Source: Prinia subflava (Eukaryota; Chordata; Aves; Passeriformes; Cisticolidae). From it: a DNA stretch of 64,000 nt. Below are positions 27,421 through 40,200 of the stretch, piece by piece. The notes below the pieces were generated by a model. It ran no database searches, had not been told where the DNA came from, and saw nothing but the letters and a program-made list of their open reading frames with translations. Location: NCBI RefSeq assembly GCF_021018805.1, contig NC_086248.1, positions 99,533,239-99,597,238 on the forward strand. Reading direction: 5' to 3'. The number at the start of each line of letters is the position of its first letter. Position 1 is the first letter of the stretch. Both the position numbers and the translations under genes were made by a program.

Positions 27421-27452
27421 AGAAAACTATATCCAGCAGAAAACTATATCCA
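27421..27452. repeat. Tandem duplication, 17 bp period
   Basis: AGAAAACTATATCCAGC at 27421-27437 is followed directly by AGAAAACTATATCCA at 27438-27452. Confidence 0.9.
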
Positions 27453-28097
27453 AAGCATTTGAGTTTTAGGTTAAATGTGACCTTTTTACCTCTTCTAGAA
27501 TATATGTTTCCTAGAGTTTTCCTGTGACATTTTTCAGGTAAATATAAATATTTTCTTCTGACCTAACACAAATTTCTTATAAATTATCAGATCAAACACA
27601 AAACTCAGAAAATTACAAACTCACAATTTCCTAAGTTATCCAACAAAACAGTGAAGCCAAGCAAAATAAACTGAGAGTGAGATTACTTCTGAAAGAAAAA
27701 TCCTTGCGTAACCTCAATACTCAGCACAAGCCTCCTGTGGTTAAACTACATCACTGGAGTGCAGCTTTGAATCCTAGAACAGTCTTTGGTGCACTAATAC
27801 ATCATTAATGTGTCTGCCTTTGCCTCTGAGCTGGCAGAGCATCTCTGCAGAACGTCTCTGCTGGAGCCAAGGAGATGTGCTCCCTCTGGGAAGAAGGGTT
27901 TGCAGCTTCATGCAGCTCTGGCTCCAGCGAATGTCAGTCCTCAGGGGGCAGCCACCATAAACAACTGGGGCTCATTTGCAGATGTGCTGAATATATTCAC
28001 ACTTTTAAAGCATTCTCTTTACACCGATTCAGACTCTGCTAACAACAGTAACAAACACTTTTACCGAGATTTGACAACAATTCGGATAGTTTTCTTA

Positions 28098-28140
28098 ATT
28101 TTTTTTTCTTTCTTTCTCTTTCTCTCTCTCCCTGTCTCAT
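28098..28140. repeat. Polypyrimidine tract (T and CTTT/CT repeats)
   Basis: A T run passing into CTTT and CT units, with no purine over most of its length. Simple-sequence DNA. Confidence 0.75.
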
Positions 28141-28905
28141 GAAGCAAAGCTAACAAATACATCTGAATTTCTTCCTTCTTATGCTTGAAATATATAAACT
28201 CAGTAACTCTCTTTTACCCAGCAGTGAGAAAGATTTTCCATCATACCCAAAAGTCATGTGATACTCTACTGGTTTCTGGTTCTAGCTCCAGCAGGGCTTT
28301 CTTTGAGATCTCTTAGAGACTGCAAATCTTAAGCATAAATTGCAAATGGAATAATTTAGCTGCCTCCAGAGCAGCACAAATTTCTTTTGTCAGAATCTCC
28401 ATTGATTTGTTTCATGATCATTAATAAAATCCACATGGCAAGTATTCTGGGCCTTCATTCTTCAGAGCTCACAAACAGGAGTTGATAGAATAGACTCTTT
28501 GCCAGTCCCTGTTAGATATTTGTTATGCACCAGATTATTTATTTCCTTGTGTTTTTCATACCCCCAGTGGGCTGGATGTGGAAGGCTGCCCAGGTCTGTA
28601 AACCACAATTCTCCAACTTGCTTACAGGAACGGACACACTGATTAATTGCAGAGAGACAATTATTTAACACAGGATTTTGATGTTGTAGAGCATCTGTTC
28701 CAATAAAGACAGGCCAGTCACTTCAGATTCTGGAAGAAAAACAATAATGTAATGTGTAGCAATATTTCTAAAAAACTCAATTTTTTGCCTATGACCCTCC
28801 AATCAAGCAGACAATAAAGAAGAAGACAGATTTTTTTTTCAAAATCAGATTGGCTTGGTTTACCCAGGAGGAACAGTTCTGGGTGGATCTGGAGAGATCT
28901 CACTG

Positions 28906-28945
28906 CAATTCTGCTTTGTGTCTGCACAATTCTGCTTTGTGTCTG
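28906..28945. repeat. Tandem duplication, 19 bp copies at 21 bp period
   Basis: CAATTCTGCTTTGTGTCTG occurs at 28906-28924 and again at 28927-28945. Confidence 0.9.
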
Positions 28946-29299
28946 TCTTTGTTATTTCTGTCCTTATCCTTGAGGCAGCAAAACAGCTGAGGAGCCTTGA
29001 GCTAGCCCTAAGAAGCATGAAGTCTTCTAGCAACCAGAAAAACACTCTGTGCATACGTGATGGAGAGCTGGATGGTCCAGTCCAGGTTTACACCATGATT
29101 TAGGATATGAGCTGCTCAGTTTTGTCCCTTCCTGGGTTTAAGGTTAACCCCGCACTGTGATCCTGTGTTGTTAGGCTGGCACTCTGTGTGTTCATTGGGT
29201 AAATCATATTTATGTGATGTGAGGTAGAATGCCCTTTGTCTTCAAGCCTTCAGTACTCTTACAAGATCAGTGACAGGAAGGAAATATTAAGGAACCCCA

Positions 29300-29478
29300 G
29301 AATCACAGGATATGCTGAGTTGGAATGGACCCATCAGGACCATCAAGTCCAGCTCCCGGCCCTGCACAAAACACCCCAAAAGTCACACCAAGTACCTGAA
29401 AGCATTGTCCAAATGCTTCTTGAACCCTGTCAGCCTCGGTGCCATGACCGATTCCAGTGCCCAGCCACCCTCTGGGGA
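29300..29478 (-). mobile_element. CR1-like LINE 3' fragment
   Basis: The plus strand reads GAATCACAGGATATGCTGAG, TTGGAATGGACCCATCAGGA, CCATCAAGTCCAGCTC and then AGCATTGTCCAAATGCTTCT and TTGAACCCTGTCAGCCT. This is the complement of the 3' part of a CR1 element of a type common in neoavian birds. It is 5'-truncated near 29478 and diverged. No reverse-transcriptase reading frame remains. Confidence 0.8.
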
Positions 29479-32400
29479 TATAAAACCACATATGTTATGA
29501 GCATATGAATAAAGCACACTTTTTGTTGCAGATATTCCTTTACTTATTACTTTACTAATTAATACAATTCAGGCAATCCCATTGGAATGAGTCTCTAGTC
29601 TGCTTGCAGTAAGAAAGGCAGCAAACTAGGAATTCTATTTCATGTTCTGATTTTCCTGTTACACAAACCCCCAAGTATATTCCTCAGCAGACATAGATGG
29701 TCGCTAACACTGCTTCTAAGAAGAAACAAATATTTTCCAAGGCAGAGCCTCTGTCTATGGTCCTGGAAGCTATAGCTACAGCTTTAATGGGAGCAACCAT
29801 CCCACAGAGAGCCCCTTGCTCCTCAGACTGACTTCTCCCTTCCATGGTCAGGTTTTGCTGTTGTTGGCAACCTGGCTGTACATTTTTTTTGGAGTCTTGT
29901 GGTTGATTGTTGTGGGTCTGGTGTATTGGCTGGAAAAACAACATTCCCTGGGCACTTTTCCCTTCTGGGTGACAAAGAACATTGAAGGGTTGTTCAGTTT
30001 GCTTTGCAGTGTTTCCTCTTTCAGAACATATACTGAAGCAGTGCTGTGGGTGTTTGGGGTTCATGATGAGCAGAATGCTTGCCTACATTCCCTCCTCAGG
30101 ATTTCACACAAACATGACAACCTTTCCAGGAATAGCTCCAGGAACATGGTGGGGTTTCAAGTTTCATTTTGTGGGGGTTTTGCTGTTGCTGTTTTAATTT
30201 TCATACTTTTCTCAAATTTTACAAATAAATAATCTGTTTACATCATTATAATTAATAAATAAAGTGTGAACACGTTAAGCCAATATAGGATGCTTATATT
30301 CTTGGTATTTTAGATTATGGTGGTATAGGTAGCAATGCAGAAAAAATGAAAATAAGCTTTCTTATTAAAGAACACCAGTTTCTAAATGTAACCACCAAGG
30401 AGTATCTGATATTATTAAGCAAACTAAGGGAGAGCACCAGCACTGCAGCCCATCTAAGCTTCCTATATTCAAAATTTGTAACCTGGGCATCAACTCTTGT
30501 CCAAGGACATAGGGAAAATACTTATTCCCACAGTTTTCACAAGGAAACTCAGAGGTTCTTCCTCCTCCTGAGGATGTGGAGTGTTTTGTAGGAGTTACTG
30601 GGACCTCAGAGAGCTGACCTCTGTACAGGAGTTGTAACCTCAGTATAGCATAACTGACTCACAGAGCACATTGTCTTTTTATTGATACAATTAATCTTTT
30701 GTCCCATAAGTGGAAAAACACAGAAATGTATTTTAAAAAGTCCTTGAAAGCACAGTGCTAGTCTTTACCTGTGCAGAGAGAGAAATTCCGAAGTGAATCT
30801 GCATCTCTTGTAGGGCTGGAAATAGTCTATTTCTCTGAATTTCCTTCTAGGTGCAATATTTATCTGAGACAGAGGCGAGACAGCACAACAAAATGACATA
30901 TTTGCAGCACTGTGTGACCAAAGATACATCAAGATGAAATCTGCCTTTTTCCTCTGAGCAAATCTCTTCTGTCAGGCTCCTGTAAGGGTTCATTCACATG
31001 TGCAGCCCTGTCTCCAGCTCCTCACCTGGTATTAAATGCATCCTGCCAGCCTCAACAGTAGGGGCAACCGAATCAAAATTTGGGGGTCTTCTACACAGCA
31101 CAGGAGAAACTACAGTCATGGTGCCAATGATCTGACTCAGCCCTGTTCCAGCTCTTTTTTTTCCCTGTGCACATTCCAATTGACCTGCAGAAGTGCTGAT
31201 CACTGGCAGAATGGTTGCACAGGGGTTAAATTCTCATCACCTGCCTATGCCTCAGGGATGGATTTACAGGGTTGGCCATGGGTCAAGCCCAACCCTGTGA
31301 GCATCACCTGAAGTTCCCTCTCACCCTCCCATGCCAGAACTGAGTGTGCACTTCAGAAACCCTCACAGTCCTTTCCTCTCCTCAGACCCCCAGGAGATGC
31401 TGGGTGCCTTGCTGTTTTCTATAGGTGGGACCACAGAATTTCCTTGCACACCCTATCCTAACTCCAAACAGTTGTCTCCCACAGGTGGGAAGCAGAGGAA
31501 TAAGGAGGGCAAGGTCACAAGCCAGGGTGGAAGAATCCAGCCTCTCCCCTCCCTACCTGTGAACATCCTTGCATTTTGATCACACATTTTAATCGTGCAT
31601 TTTGAGATAAACTTCGTGCTGTTGTCCTTAAGAAGGGGTGTTTCTCAGTATAGGCATGATGTAATGCTCCTTTTTTGACTTCAGAAAGAAAACAGGCACT
31701 GCAGTCTGTGCCTCACTAATGCCTGTGCAGTTCAATAGCTCACTGTGCAGCTGTGTGTGGGAGCACTCCACAGTGTCAGCCTCAGAGCAATTCATCTTCC
31801 AGGCACAGCAGCTCCGAGCAGGAACCTCCCTGGCACTGGGCTGACCTGGATGGGGGGAGCAGCCAGGAGGCAGTGCCATGCCAGAGGCTGCTGTGCCTGC
31901 TGGTTGCCATCTGGGAGTGATGGTGGATCCAGGCAAATCTTCCCTGCAAGGCATTCTGTGAACGAGGCAGAGTGAGCACTGCGGGATTGCTTTCCTGTGA
32001 CAGACCTGTCCCACATGGCTCATTCCCATCACCTCTGGCTCCATGGCTCTCTCCTGAGCCAGAAGCTGCAGCAGGAGGGAGCTGCTGTACCCTCCAGTTT
32101 GTGCCCTCTGTGGGAGATTTCAGACATTCCCCAGGAATGAAAGCCTGTCCTTTCCACCACCTTACAAGCCTGATGTACATGAGGCATGGAAAGAAAATGT
32201 CAGTGTCTCTGTGGGCAGTGGGAAAAATTTCCCTAGATTTTCAGCAGCTTGAAACACTCTCCAGAGACCAGGATAAGGGTGAGCTACCTAAGCACCCTGA
32301 TGATTCCAAGCAGGTTGGACATTTCATTTGGAGTGTTGCTCATCCACCCCTTTGGGATTATGTGCTTGCTCTTGGATTGCCCCAGGAGCCTGACGTTGCC

Positions 32401-34195
32401 ACGGGCCATGCCCGTCATTTGTACACCAACTTCCCTGGCTGCAAGCTCTTCTGTATTCCCATAGGCAAAATGTCTGATTTTTATGCTGTTCAAAAGTTCT
32501 CAGTTACTCAGAAACTTCTGTCAGCTCCTGCTGCTCAGCCTTGGTTTTCATGTCCTTCTCTGAGCCTGAGCCTTGGGCATAAAAGCCTATTGTATTGCCA
32601 CAAAGCAAGCCCAGAATTTATTAGTATTTTTGCTGTTTCACTAGCACAAAGGGACTGCTGTGAAATTCCATCATGATAAACTCCTCTGGGATGCCACGGC
32701 CTGAAACTGATCAAAGATGTTCAGGAAGCAGAGCAGTGAGTGAGCATTTCCAGCTGCTGCATGTGTGCCAGGAATGCTGGAGTCCCCGAGGACCAAAGCA
32801 GAGGAGAGTAAGAGTGCTCAGCAGTGGCCTGATGACAGCCAGCACATGGACATTACTATGAAAAAGGAGAGGTGCTTTGTTTTGTTTAAATGCCTCACCT
32901 AAATTTAATTTTGTTTAAATGCCTCACCTAAAAGCCTTGCAAGGTCAGAAGTTCTCTGGTATAATGAGCACATTTTCCTGGGGTGTGAAAGCATAGGGTT
33001 TGCTAATCTGCAATACCACATTATTTTTACCAGTTGAACTGGTTAGTAAACAATAAAACCTTTCTGCAACTCTTGGGAACCTTAGTTTCTAAGACAGAAA
33101 AATAAATCAGAGGTCAAAATGGATCTTTGACCTGAGTGGCTGTACAAGTCACTACATTTTACTTTGCAACAATCTCGAATGTGTCAGGACCTTAAGTCTC
33201 TGCAGAAAAATTTATTCCATTTGTCCAAAATGGCTCGGAGGTCAGTGGAAGCTTGACTGAATAGAGTGTGTGTTGCTATGTGAAGACTGTTGGTCTCTAA
33301 CCTCAAAGCAACAAGCCAGACCTGGTTTTTCTTCTAGTACCATGTGCACATTTTCATTAGTCTACACTAAAATGTCACATTCCTCTTCCAGATAAAATAG
33401 AAAAAGCCTGGGAGAAATAATTTTGGTCTAGGAGAAATTTGGAGGAAGAGTGTAGCAGCTGCTTCTCCCTCAGTCATGGGAAGAGAAAGGGTTAAATGAG
33501 CTGTCCAGAAAAATTTGGTGAGGCTGAGGCATGAGGAAGCAGGAGGAAATACTCACTGCTCCTGGAAAGCCTGAAGTCCTGGCAGATGCACAGGTGAAGT
33601 CTAGATGGACAAACAGCTATTGAGCAGCAGGCTAGCTAATGCAATCCCTTCATATGCTAAATGCTGGATACTGTGGAAATCCAGGGCAGCTGCTTTCTAC
33701 TTTAAGGGGAAAGGGAAGCTTCTGCATTATTAATAATGGAGACTGGGTATTCTATGCAACTGTGAGTTAATCCCATTAAGGGAATGGATAAGAAACCATG
33801 ACAAAACTTTCCAAATACAAAAATAGCAAGTGGTCACAAAGCCCCAGGGTGCTTCCAGGGTGCTCTCAGAGAGCTGAGGTGCATTGCACAAGTTTGTCCT
33901 GTCCTCTGGCCCCCCACACTCAGCTGGTGGGGTCAGTCCATCACCAGGTCCCCATCTATGGATGCTGTGCCCTCACTGTCTGCCCACAGGGCTTAGCAGG
34001 CAGAAAGAAAATGTGCTAAGAGATAGGAATGTGAAGAGGGGAAAATTTCATGTTCACAGCAATTTCCCAGCAACTGGCATTTCTGCTTTCTGGAGCAGCT
34101 TCTCAATCCTAGGAGCTTGGCTGGGCCACCTGTGGAGTGTGGGGTTTTTACATCCAGTCAGCCTGATTTTGTGGCTGGGGGCTGCTTAACTGTGC

Positions 34196-34199
<4 letters not shown>
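29479..34199. other. Intergenic DNA with the longest unexplained open frames
   Basis: Beside the CR1 fragment, 29684-30232 is open on both strands (126 codons minus, 138 codons plus). At 31972-32676 a plus-strand frame of 234 codons is open, but the minus strand is open across part of it too. Neither resembles a known protein, and I do not call them genes. Confidence 0.5.
32881..32932. repeat. Local duplication, 23 bp copies at 29 bp period
   Basis: TTTGTTTAAATGCCTCACCT followed by AAA occurs at 32881-32903 and again, identical, at 32910-32932. Confidence 0.93.

Positions 34200-34241
<42 letters not shown>
34200..34241 (-). repeat. T42 homopolymer, possibly the poly(A) tail of a retroposed sequence
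   Basis: A pure run of 42 T on the plus strand. On the minus strand an AATAAA (34281-34276) lies 34 nt before the A tract, as at the 3' end of an mRNA copy. No parent gene is recognised in the adjoining sequence and no clear target-site duplication was found, so a simple expanded homopolymer is equally possible. Confidence 0.85.
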
Positions 34242-34246
<5 letters not shown>

Positions 34247-37200
34247 TGCAGTGCTTTTAAAGCACAGCAGCTTTCTTTATTATTCCTCTTATTAGCTGGA
34301 AAATGCCAGCCAATGTCCTGTAAATAATGTGACAATGTTTTCAAAACTGCTAGCATCTCTGCCTCTCCATCATAATGTACATAAAGCTAGTCCTTCTGAA
34401 GGGTTCAGTCTTTGGTTTCAAAAGTCTATCCCAAATCAGGATGGACCCTTTGGGCTAGGCCAAGTTTTATCCTTCCTCTTCTTCTTCTAAGACCCTCAGA
34501 AAAAATTGTCCCACCCATCAGTCTCTTGCTCAGGCTCAGGCTTTCTGCCTTGAGCCTCTCTCATCTCCCCTCTCAGCTGCTTGTATGCTTGAGGAGCACA
34601 GAATATTCCTGTCAGAAGTGAAACATCCAGGCTGGTTCAAAGGAATGTAACAGAGAGGGAAGCAGAGAGCACTTGAACAAAAAAGAGAGAAAGAGGACAC
34701 CTGTGGCTTGGGATTGGTGGAGGAAAACACAGAAGAGGATTACAGAAGAGAAATGTGGTACAACTTGGGGAACAATGAAGGAGGCAGGCAGGAGCTGTAA
34801 TGGTAGCAGAGCTGCAAGTGCCTCCTGCTCCTTGTAACCAGACTGACTGTGTGCTTTCTCCTGCTCTGCACAAGTGGATGCTTTAGCTTTTAAAATGCTA
34901 TGCACAAAGAGTAGGGGAGACCTGGGGGGCAAACTCTTCCCCCAGTCAAAGCCAGGGCCCTTGAGTATCTGTGGAGCTCAGCTTGCTCTCATGGACCCTG
35001 CACATTGAGCCCTTGTAGTTAATGGTGTTCAAGCACCATCTTATTTTGGTGTCCTGGCTCTTAGCAAGGAGCAAGGAGAAGGCACTAGCAAAGCACAACA
35101 TGCTAATTTCCTCATTTCCCGAGCTCCAGTCCTGCTCCCTTGCTTATCACACGCACCTGTATAAAAACATTCTGCACTAGAACAAGAGAGCTGTATGGAA
35201 CAGAGGGAGTGCAGGGACTCTTCAGCCCTCTGCCTGCTCTCCTCCACACAGCCCCCACTGTCTGTTTGGCTTTAATGCCCACACAGCAGGTGGGACAATA
35301 TGTGCTCACTTATTTCACATGCTTTTCTCTGCAGGTTGCTTTGACGCAGAGCGTGAACAAAAGCAATCTGCAAAACACCAAGGTCTTGCTCTCATTTTGC
35401 AGCATCTACCAATCTTTCTGGGGAGAGCATGCCCTGCACATACATTTTTGGGTTTGCCATGCTGCACAGACCTGGCGACCTCTGAGGGGTTAAGTAGAGG
35501 CTTGAGTCAGTCTGCACACCCTGCTGAGATTGCTGATATTTGATATCATTGCCCAGGAAGCAGAGAGGGATGGGGACTGCCTGTCCCGTGCAGGCGTGTG
35601 GCAGGAAGAGAGTTTATTCTGCCACTAGTGGAGATAGCAATACCCTGAGCAGACATGGGAGGACTGCAGCAGTGGTTTATTGCACACAGGCTTTCTGGCA
35701 CTAGGAAGGGCTTGATTAGGAAAAGATTTTTTTAAGGAAAATATAAGCTAAAACCTAGAGTGATGAGGCAGTGAGCAAATTGCATTCAGTAATGGTGAAA
35801 GTGGTGCTTGGTGATGAAATATGAGGGTATTTTTTGTTTATGTGTGTAAATCTGGCTGTAATTCAACAGAGCAGTTCATGTGGTTTGTCTAAGTAAGAGC
35901 AGATACAAATCCAAGTCAGAAGCATTGGCAAGCCCACAAGATAGGTTTGGTGGTGTCTCATCATCTTCCAGCCCTTTAACCACCCTCTTGCAAAAGGAAG
36001 GGTGTTGGCTTGAAGAGGCTGAGAGCTGAGACACTCAAATCAAACATTCCTTCCCTTTGTCAAGGCTTTCTTCCCTCTGTTTTTTTTTTTTCTTTTTCAT
36101 ACAGCTTGAACAGATAGGAGCTCAGGTGTTCCTGTAGCCTGTCTGCCTCCTTTCTGTGATTTTCAACTCAAAAAAGACTGCCTTGATACCAGGCAATAGG
36201 CCACCTGTCTTTTGGGGGAGGGTTTTGCCACACATTTTACTTTAAAGCAGCGTGCTGCTCTGGTGCTGTTCCGTGATGCAGAGCCTTGGAGCCCAAAGTG
36301 CACATAAACAAATGTGTGTTAGGAGTGGCTGGGGGTGACGGGGCAGGTGTAGGCCATTTCTCATGGGCAAAGACAAGCCTCCCCTCCTCAACATGCAATT
36401 TGCTGCAGTGCAGAGGGCCAGCATAAAACTTACACATCATGTCAGCCCCACTTTAAAAGGTCATTTTTTGTGGAAATAGTCCTTGTGCTGGTTCTGTGAA
36501 CAGGGATGAATATTGGTCTCTGTGCAGAGCATTGGTGCCTCTAGGAGGCCCAGCTTAAAAAATTAAACAATGCTTTCTTTTTATGAGCCACCTCAGTGCA
36601 AATCTTTTCACTCCCCTCATAAGAATTATTTGTATAGTTTTATTTTAAGTAAAAGAAATTTAATTCTCCTTGTCATCCTCTCCCCTCCTTCCCCAACACT
36701 TTTTCATCAGAGTTTGCCAACATTAAAAAGAAGCATAAAGCCTTTGAAAGCCTCACTAAGACTCTCTCCTCAGACAGCCATGTTTGCTCAGCTGGCTGAA
36801 GAGCACAGGATATGGAAGATTTTGCTTCAATACCACCTGGTTTCTGGTTACACCCTTAAGAAAATAATTCTGCTTCTGAGATATGACAAAAGTTCTTGTT
36901 AAGTGCATCTTGTTTTCCTGGATACCATCCATCCATCCATCCATCCATCCATCCATCCATCCATCCATCCATCCATCCATCCATCCATCCATCTCCCTCC
37001 CTCCCTCCTTACCTCCCTCCCTTGTTTGCAATTCTCACTCTAGTAGCAGTGAGTGCTTCTCCAGGCTTAACCTTCAAAAGCCTTTTTATTATTTTGGTCT
37101 TTTGAGAGAAGAAAACCATGAGGATAAGAAGGGCAATCCTGGAGACCTGCCTTTGTGTCAGCAAGTATTAATTAAATTAGGGCAGATCATCATCTTGTCT

Positions 37201-40200
37201 CATGCAAAACGCTTCCCTCAAACAGTTTCCCCAGACTAAAGAGATGCTAAAACCCCAGCTTTCAAAGGAGTCCTCCCCATGAATGTTCATGAATCCTGGA
37301 CAACAGAGGTCCCTCTGGAGCTCCTTGCCTGCCTTGTTCACCGTTGTCTACGTGCAAGTGTTAACTGGAGCTTTGCAGAGTGAGGCAAGTGTGGAGATGG
37401 CATTATGCAAACAGCCTCAGCTCCTCTCTCAGCCTCAGGCGCTGCCATCTGTGCCTGGCTGGCAAGGGGACGCCAGACACAGCACCGTGGTGTTTCTCAC
37501 CTTTTGAAAAAAGGGACAAAGGGTCTTTAATTATGACAGAAGTAACCAGAAGCCACTTGGGCTACAACTCACAGAGGGACTTTTCACAGAAAGGAAATAA
37601 ATGTATTTGTTGATGAATTATTCTGAGAGAGGAAACAAACCAAAGGATTCTGGATGGTTATTTTCCTGAAATTAGGTCAGACCTAATTAGTTGCATAATT
37701 AATTGTCTGATCGCCTAACTAGTTAACTCTTAGAGACCTTTATTGACTCATGGTGACAAATGAGTGCACGCATGCCTTACAGGAGAGGTCCCACTGTGCT
37801 TTGCAAACTGCAGCTCCAGCACGGTGAGTTCTGGGACACAGCACTGGTGGTGTGTGTGATACATGGAGGTTTATCTACCTCTAGCAACAAGGAGAGATGC
37901 AAAATTGTAATTACATATGTTTACACATGAGATTTGGCTGCCCTCCATGCGTCCTTGGAGGTGTTTGAGCAGTGGTGAGGCTGTTCTGAACACAGGTCAC
38001 CTATTTCCTCCTCAATTTCTCATGACTTCACAGCTCGCCCTCCTCAGGGACAAAAGCAGGTCTCTTCTGGTGTTCATCAAAACAGGACTAACACCTACAA
38101 TTAGGGCAGTCAAACTGGGGCGGGGGTGGGGTGTCTCTTCTGAGGATCTGAGAATTATGGCATTTGTCTGGTTTACACAAGAGCAGAAAGGACAGTAAAA
38201 CTGAGACCAAAAGCACCACCAAGTTTGTGGCTGCATAATGGTGTTCTGTAGGACAGACAGTGAAGCTGAGCACTAGTTATGATGGTATTGTGTGGAAAAA
38301 TATTCTGAGTGCTGCTATGAAGAAAAACAACACCTTTCTGGGAAAAAATAAGAGTGCTGACGCCTTGAAGGCTTTTTCAATTACTGAGTGTTTTGGTTGA
38401 CTCCAGTGTAATCACAAGAAAAGACACCACCATCTACAGAAGGAAGGAAAACTGGTACGAAAAGTGGTGGTTGTGGGCAGCAGTGCTTTTTGAAGGAAGG
38501 AAGAACAAGCATTTTGGGAGAAAGTAACATTGGGTAGCAGGAGAAGTTCTTGAGGAAAAAAAGCCCAAACCTTGATTAAATTGATGTGGTTGAAAACAGT
38601 ACCATGGACATGCCACCTCTAGAAAAAACTAGCTCAATGCAATTTTTTTGCCCAGAGCCTCTTACCTCTGCAGAGAAACAGTGTTTCAGCACAGGTAGAG
38701 CACTGAGCAAAATCACTGTTTCTGGTGCCATTGTTAAACTCAGTATTTGGCACAGCCCCCTGACAGAGAGACCCCATGGTTATATTCAGAGACCCCATGG
38801 ATCACAGTGAATCCTCTCTGAGTGCAGGCCCTGGTGGCAGGAATGACAAAAATAGAATGGCTTTGGGCTTTTCTTTGATGTGGGTTCTGGTAGTTCTTGG
38901 AGCATTTGGGGAGTTACTTAAAAACTGCCCTGATTTGGCTGTGCTTTTCTAACTTTTGATGTCCCCACTTTATCCAGACTGTGTTTCCTCCCTCCTCCTT
39001 CCACAGCCTCCCCAGGGCACTTAGGGTTGCCTCATGCCACCATGACATCTGTGGGACAAGGCAAAAATGCAGCTGGCAACATGGGAGAGGAAAATTGTGG
39101 ATTACCTGTGTAAAAATTTTGCCCCCCAACAAAGTCCAGGGAATATGTAGAGTCAGAGAGGGGCATCTATTAATACCACCCTGATTTTTGGAACTTGTCT
39201 GGCTCAAACAATGATTATTTCAAAGCAGAATGTCTCAGGCTTGACAAAGGGCCAGTCACCCTCACAACAGTCACTCAAACAAATAACCAAAAACAAGAGA
39301 GAGAGAAGCTGGAAGGCAGCATAAGAAGACTTGTGCACCCCAGAACAGAGAGCTACGAGCAGCATTCTGATTTCTGGAGAAGTGTTTCTAAGGGATGTAG
39401 ATTCTGTTCTTTACACAACTGCAGGTAAAAGCAAAGCACTTCCAAGCACAGACAGCACAAACCACCATTGTGGAAAGGGACAAGATGGGATAAAGCTGAG
39501 GCAATGAAGAGACAAGAGTATAGATGTCCAAGGGGTGCGTCCCTGTCCACACAGCATAGCCAAGAAAAGAACAAAGTGTCAACATTTAAAGCTCATCAGG
39601 CATTTGTAGCTCACAATGAATACACAGAATTGCAGTGCAAGGGTGGCTGGTGATGGTGCAGTGTTGGTGCCTGGATGGCCCCTAAAGGAGATGCTATCTT
39701 ATTTTTCTCTTCTTATACCAATCTTTTACTTTTAAATCCCACTGACTTTACCTTTAAAATTTATCTCTCCATAGGATTTTTCCACACAAATTTCTATTGC
39801 TTTCTTCCTGGGAACTATACTTCAGCCAAACTGCCCCTTTAATACAGAATTTTAGCACTGAATATTCAAATGACTCAACAGAAATGTCCATATTGCTCAA
39901 TTCTGCCCTGAAATCTTCCACCCACTCACAAATACAGCACATTCCCATCTGTGCACTGCTCTCATTATGAACTTGTTGATTTTTCTTGTTCTTTTTTGGT
40001 GGGGGTACAACTTGGTGCAGGTGTCCAGGCTGGGGTAACAAAGACCCAGGTAACACATGGCAAACTCTGCATGAGAGAGAAAACAGAAAGTACAATATTT
40101 TAGTTACAGAAAGGTTAAACAAAGTATCCACTCATCATCGTACCTGATGAGTAGGGCCTGGAAACATTTTTTTTTTCTCACCCAGTATCATTTCTGCTGG

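Larger units (their letters stand above)
21811..29299. other. Intergenic DNA, nothing recognised
   Basis: AT-rich, with an A/C-rich low-complexity patch near 24530-24575 and small duplications near 27.4 and 28.9 kb. All reading frames are short. Confidence 0.6.

Noticed and set aside
36756..37031. 91-codon minus-strand frame with repeated Trp-Met-Asp-Gly
   Set aside because: It is the (CCAT)n microsatellite read as protein.
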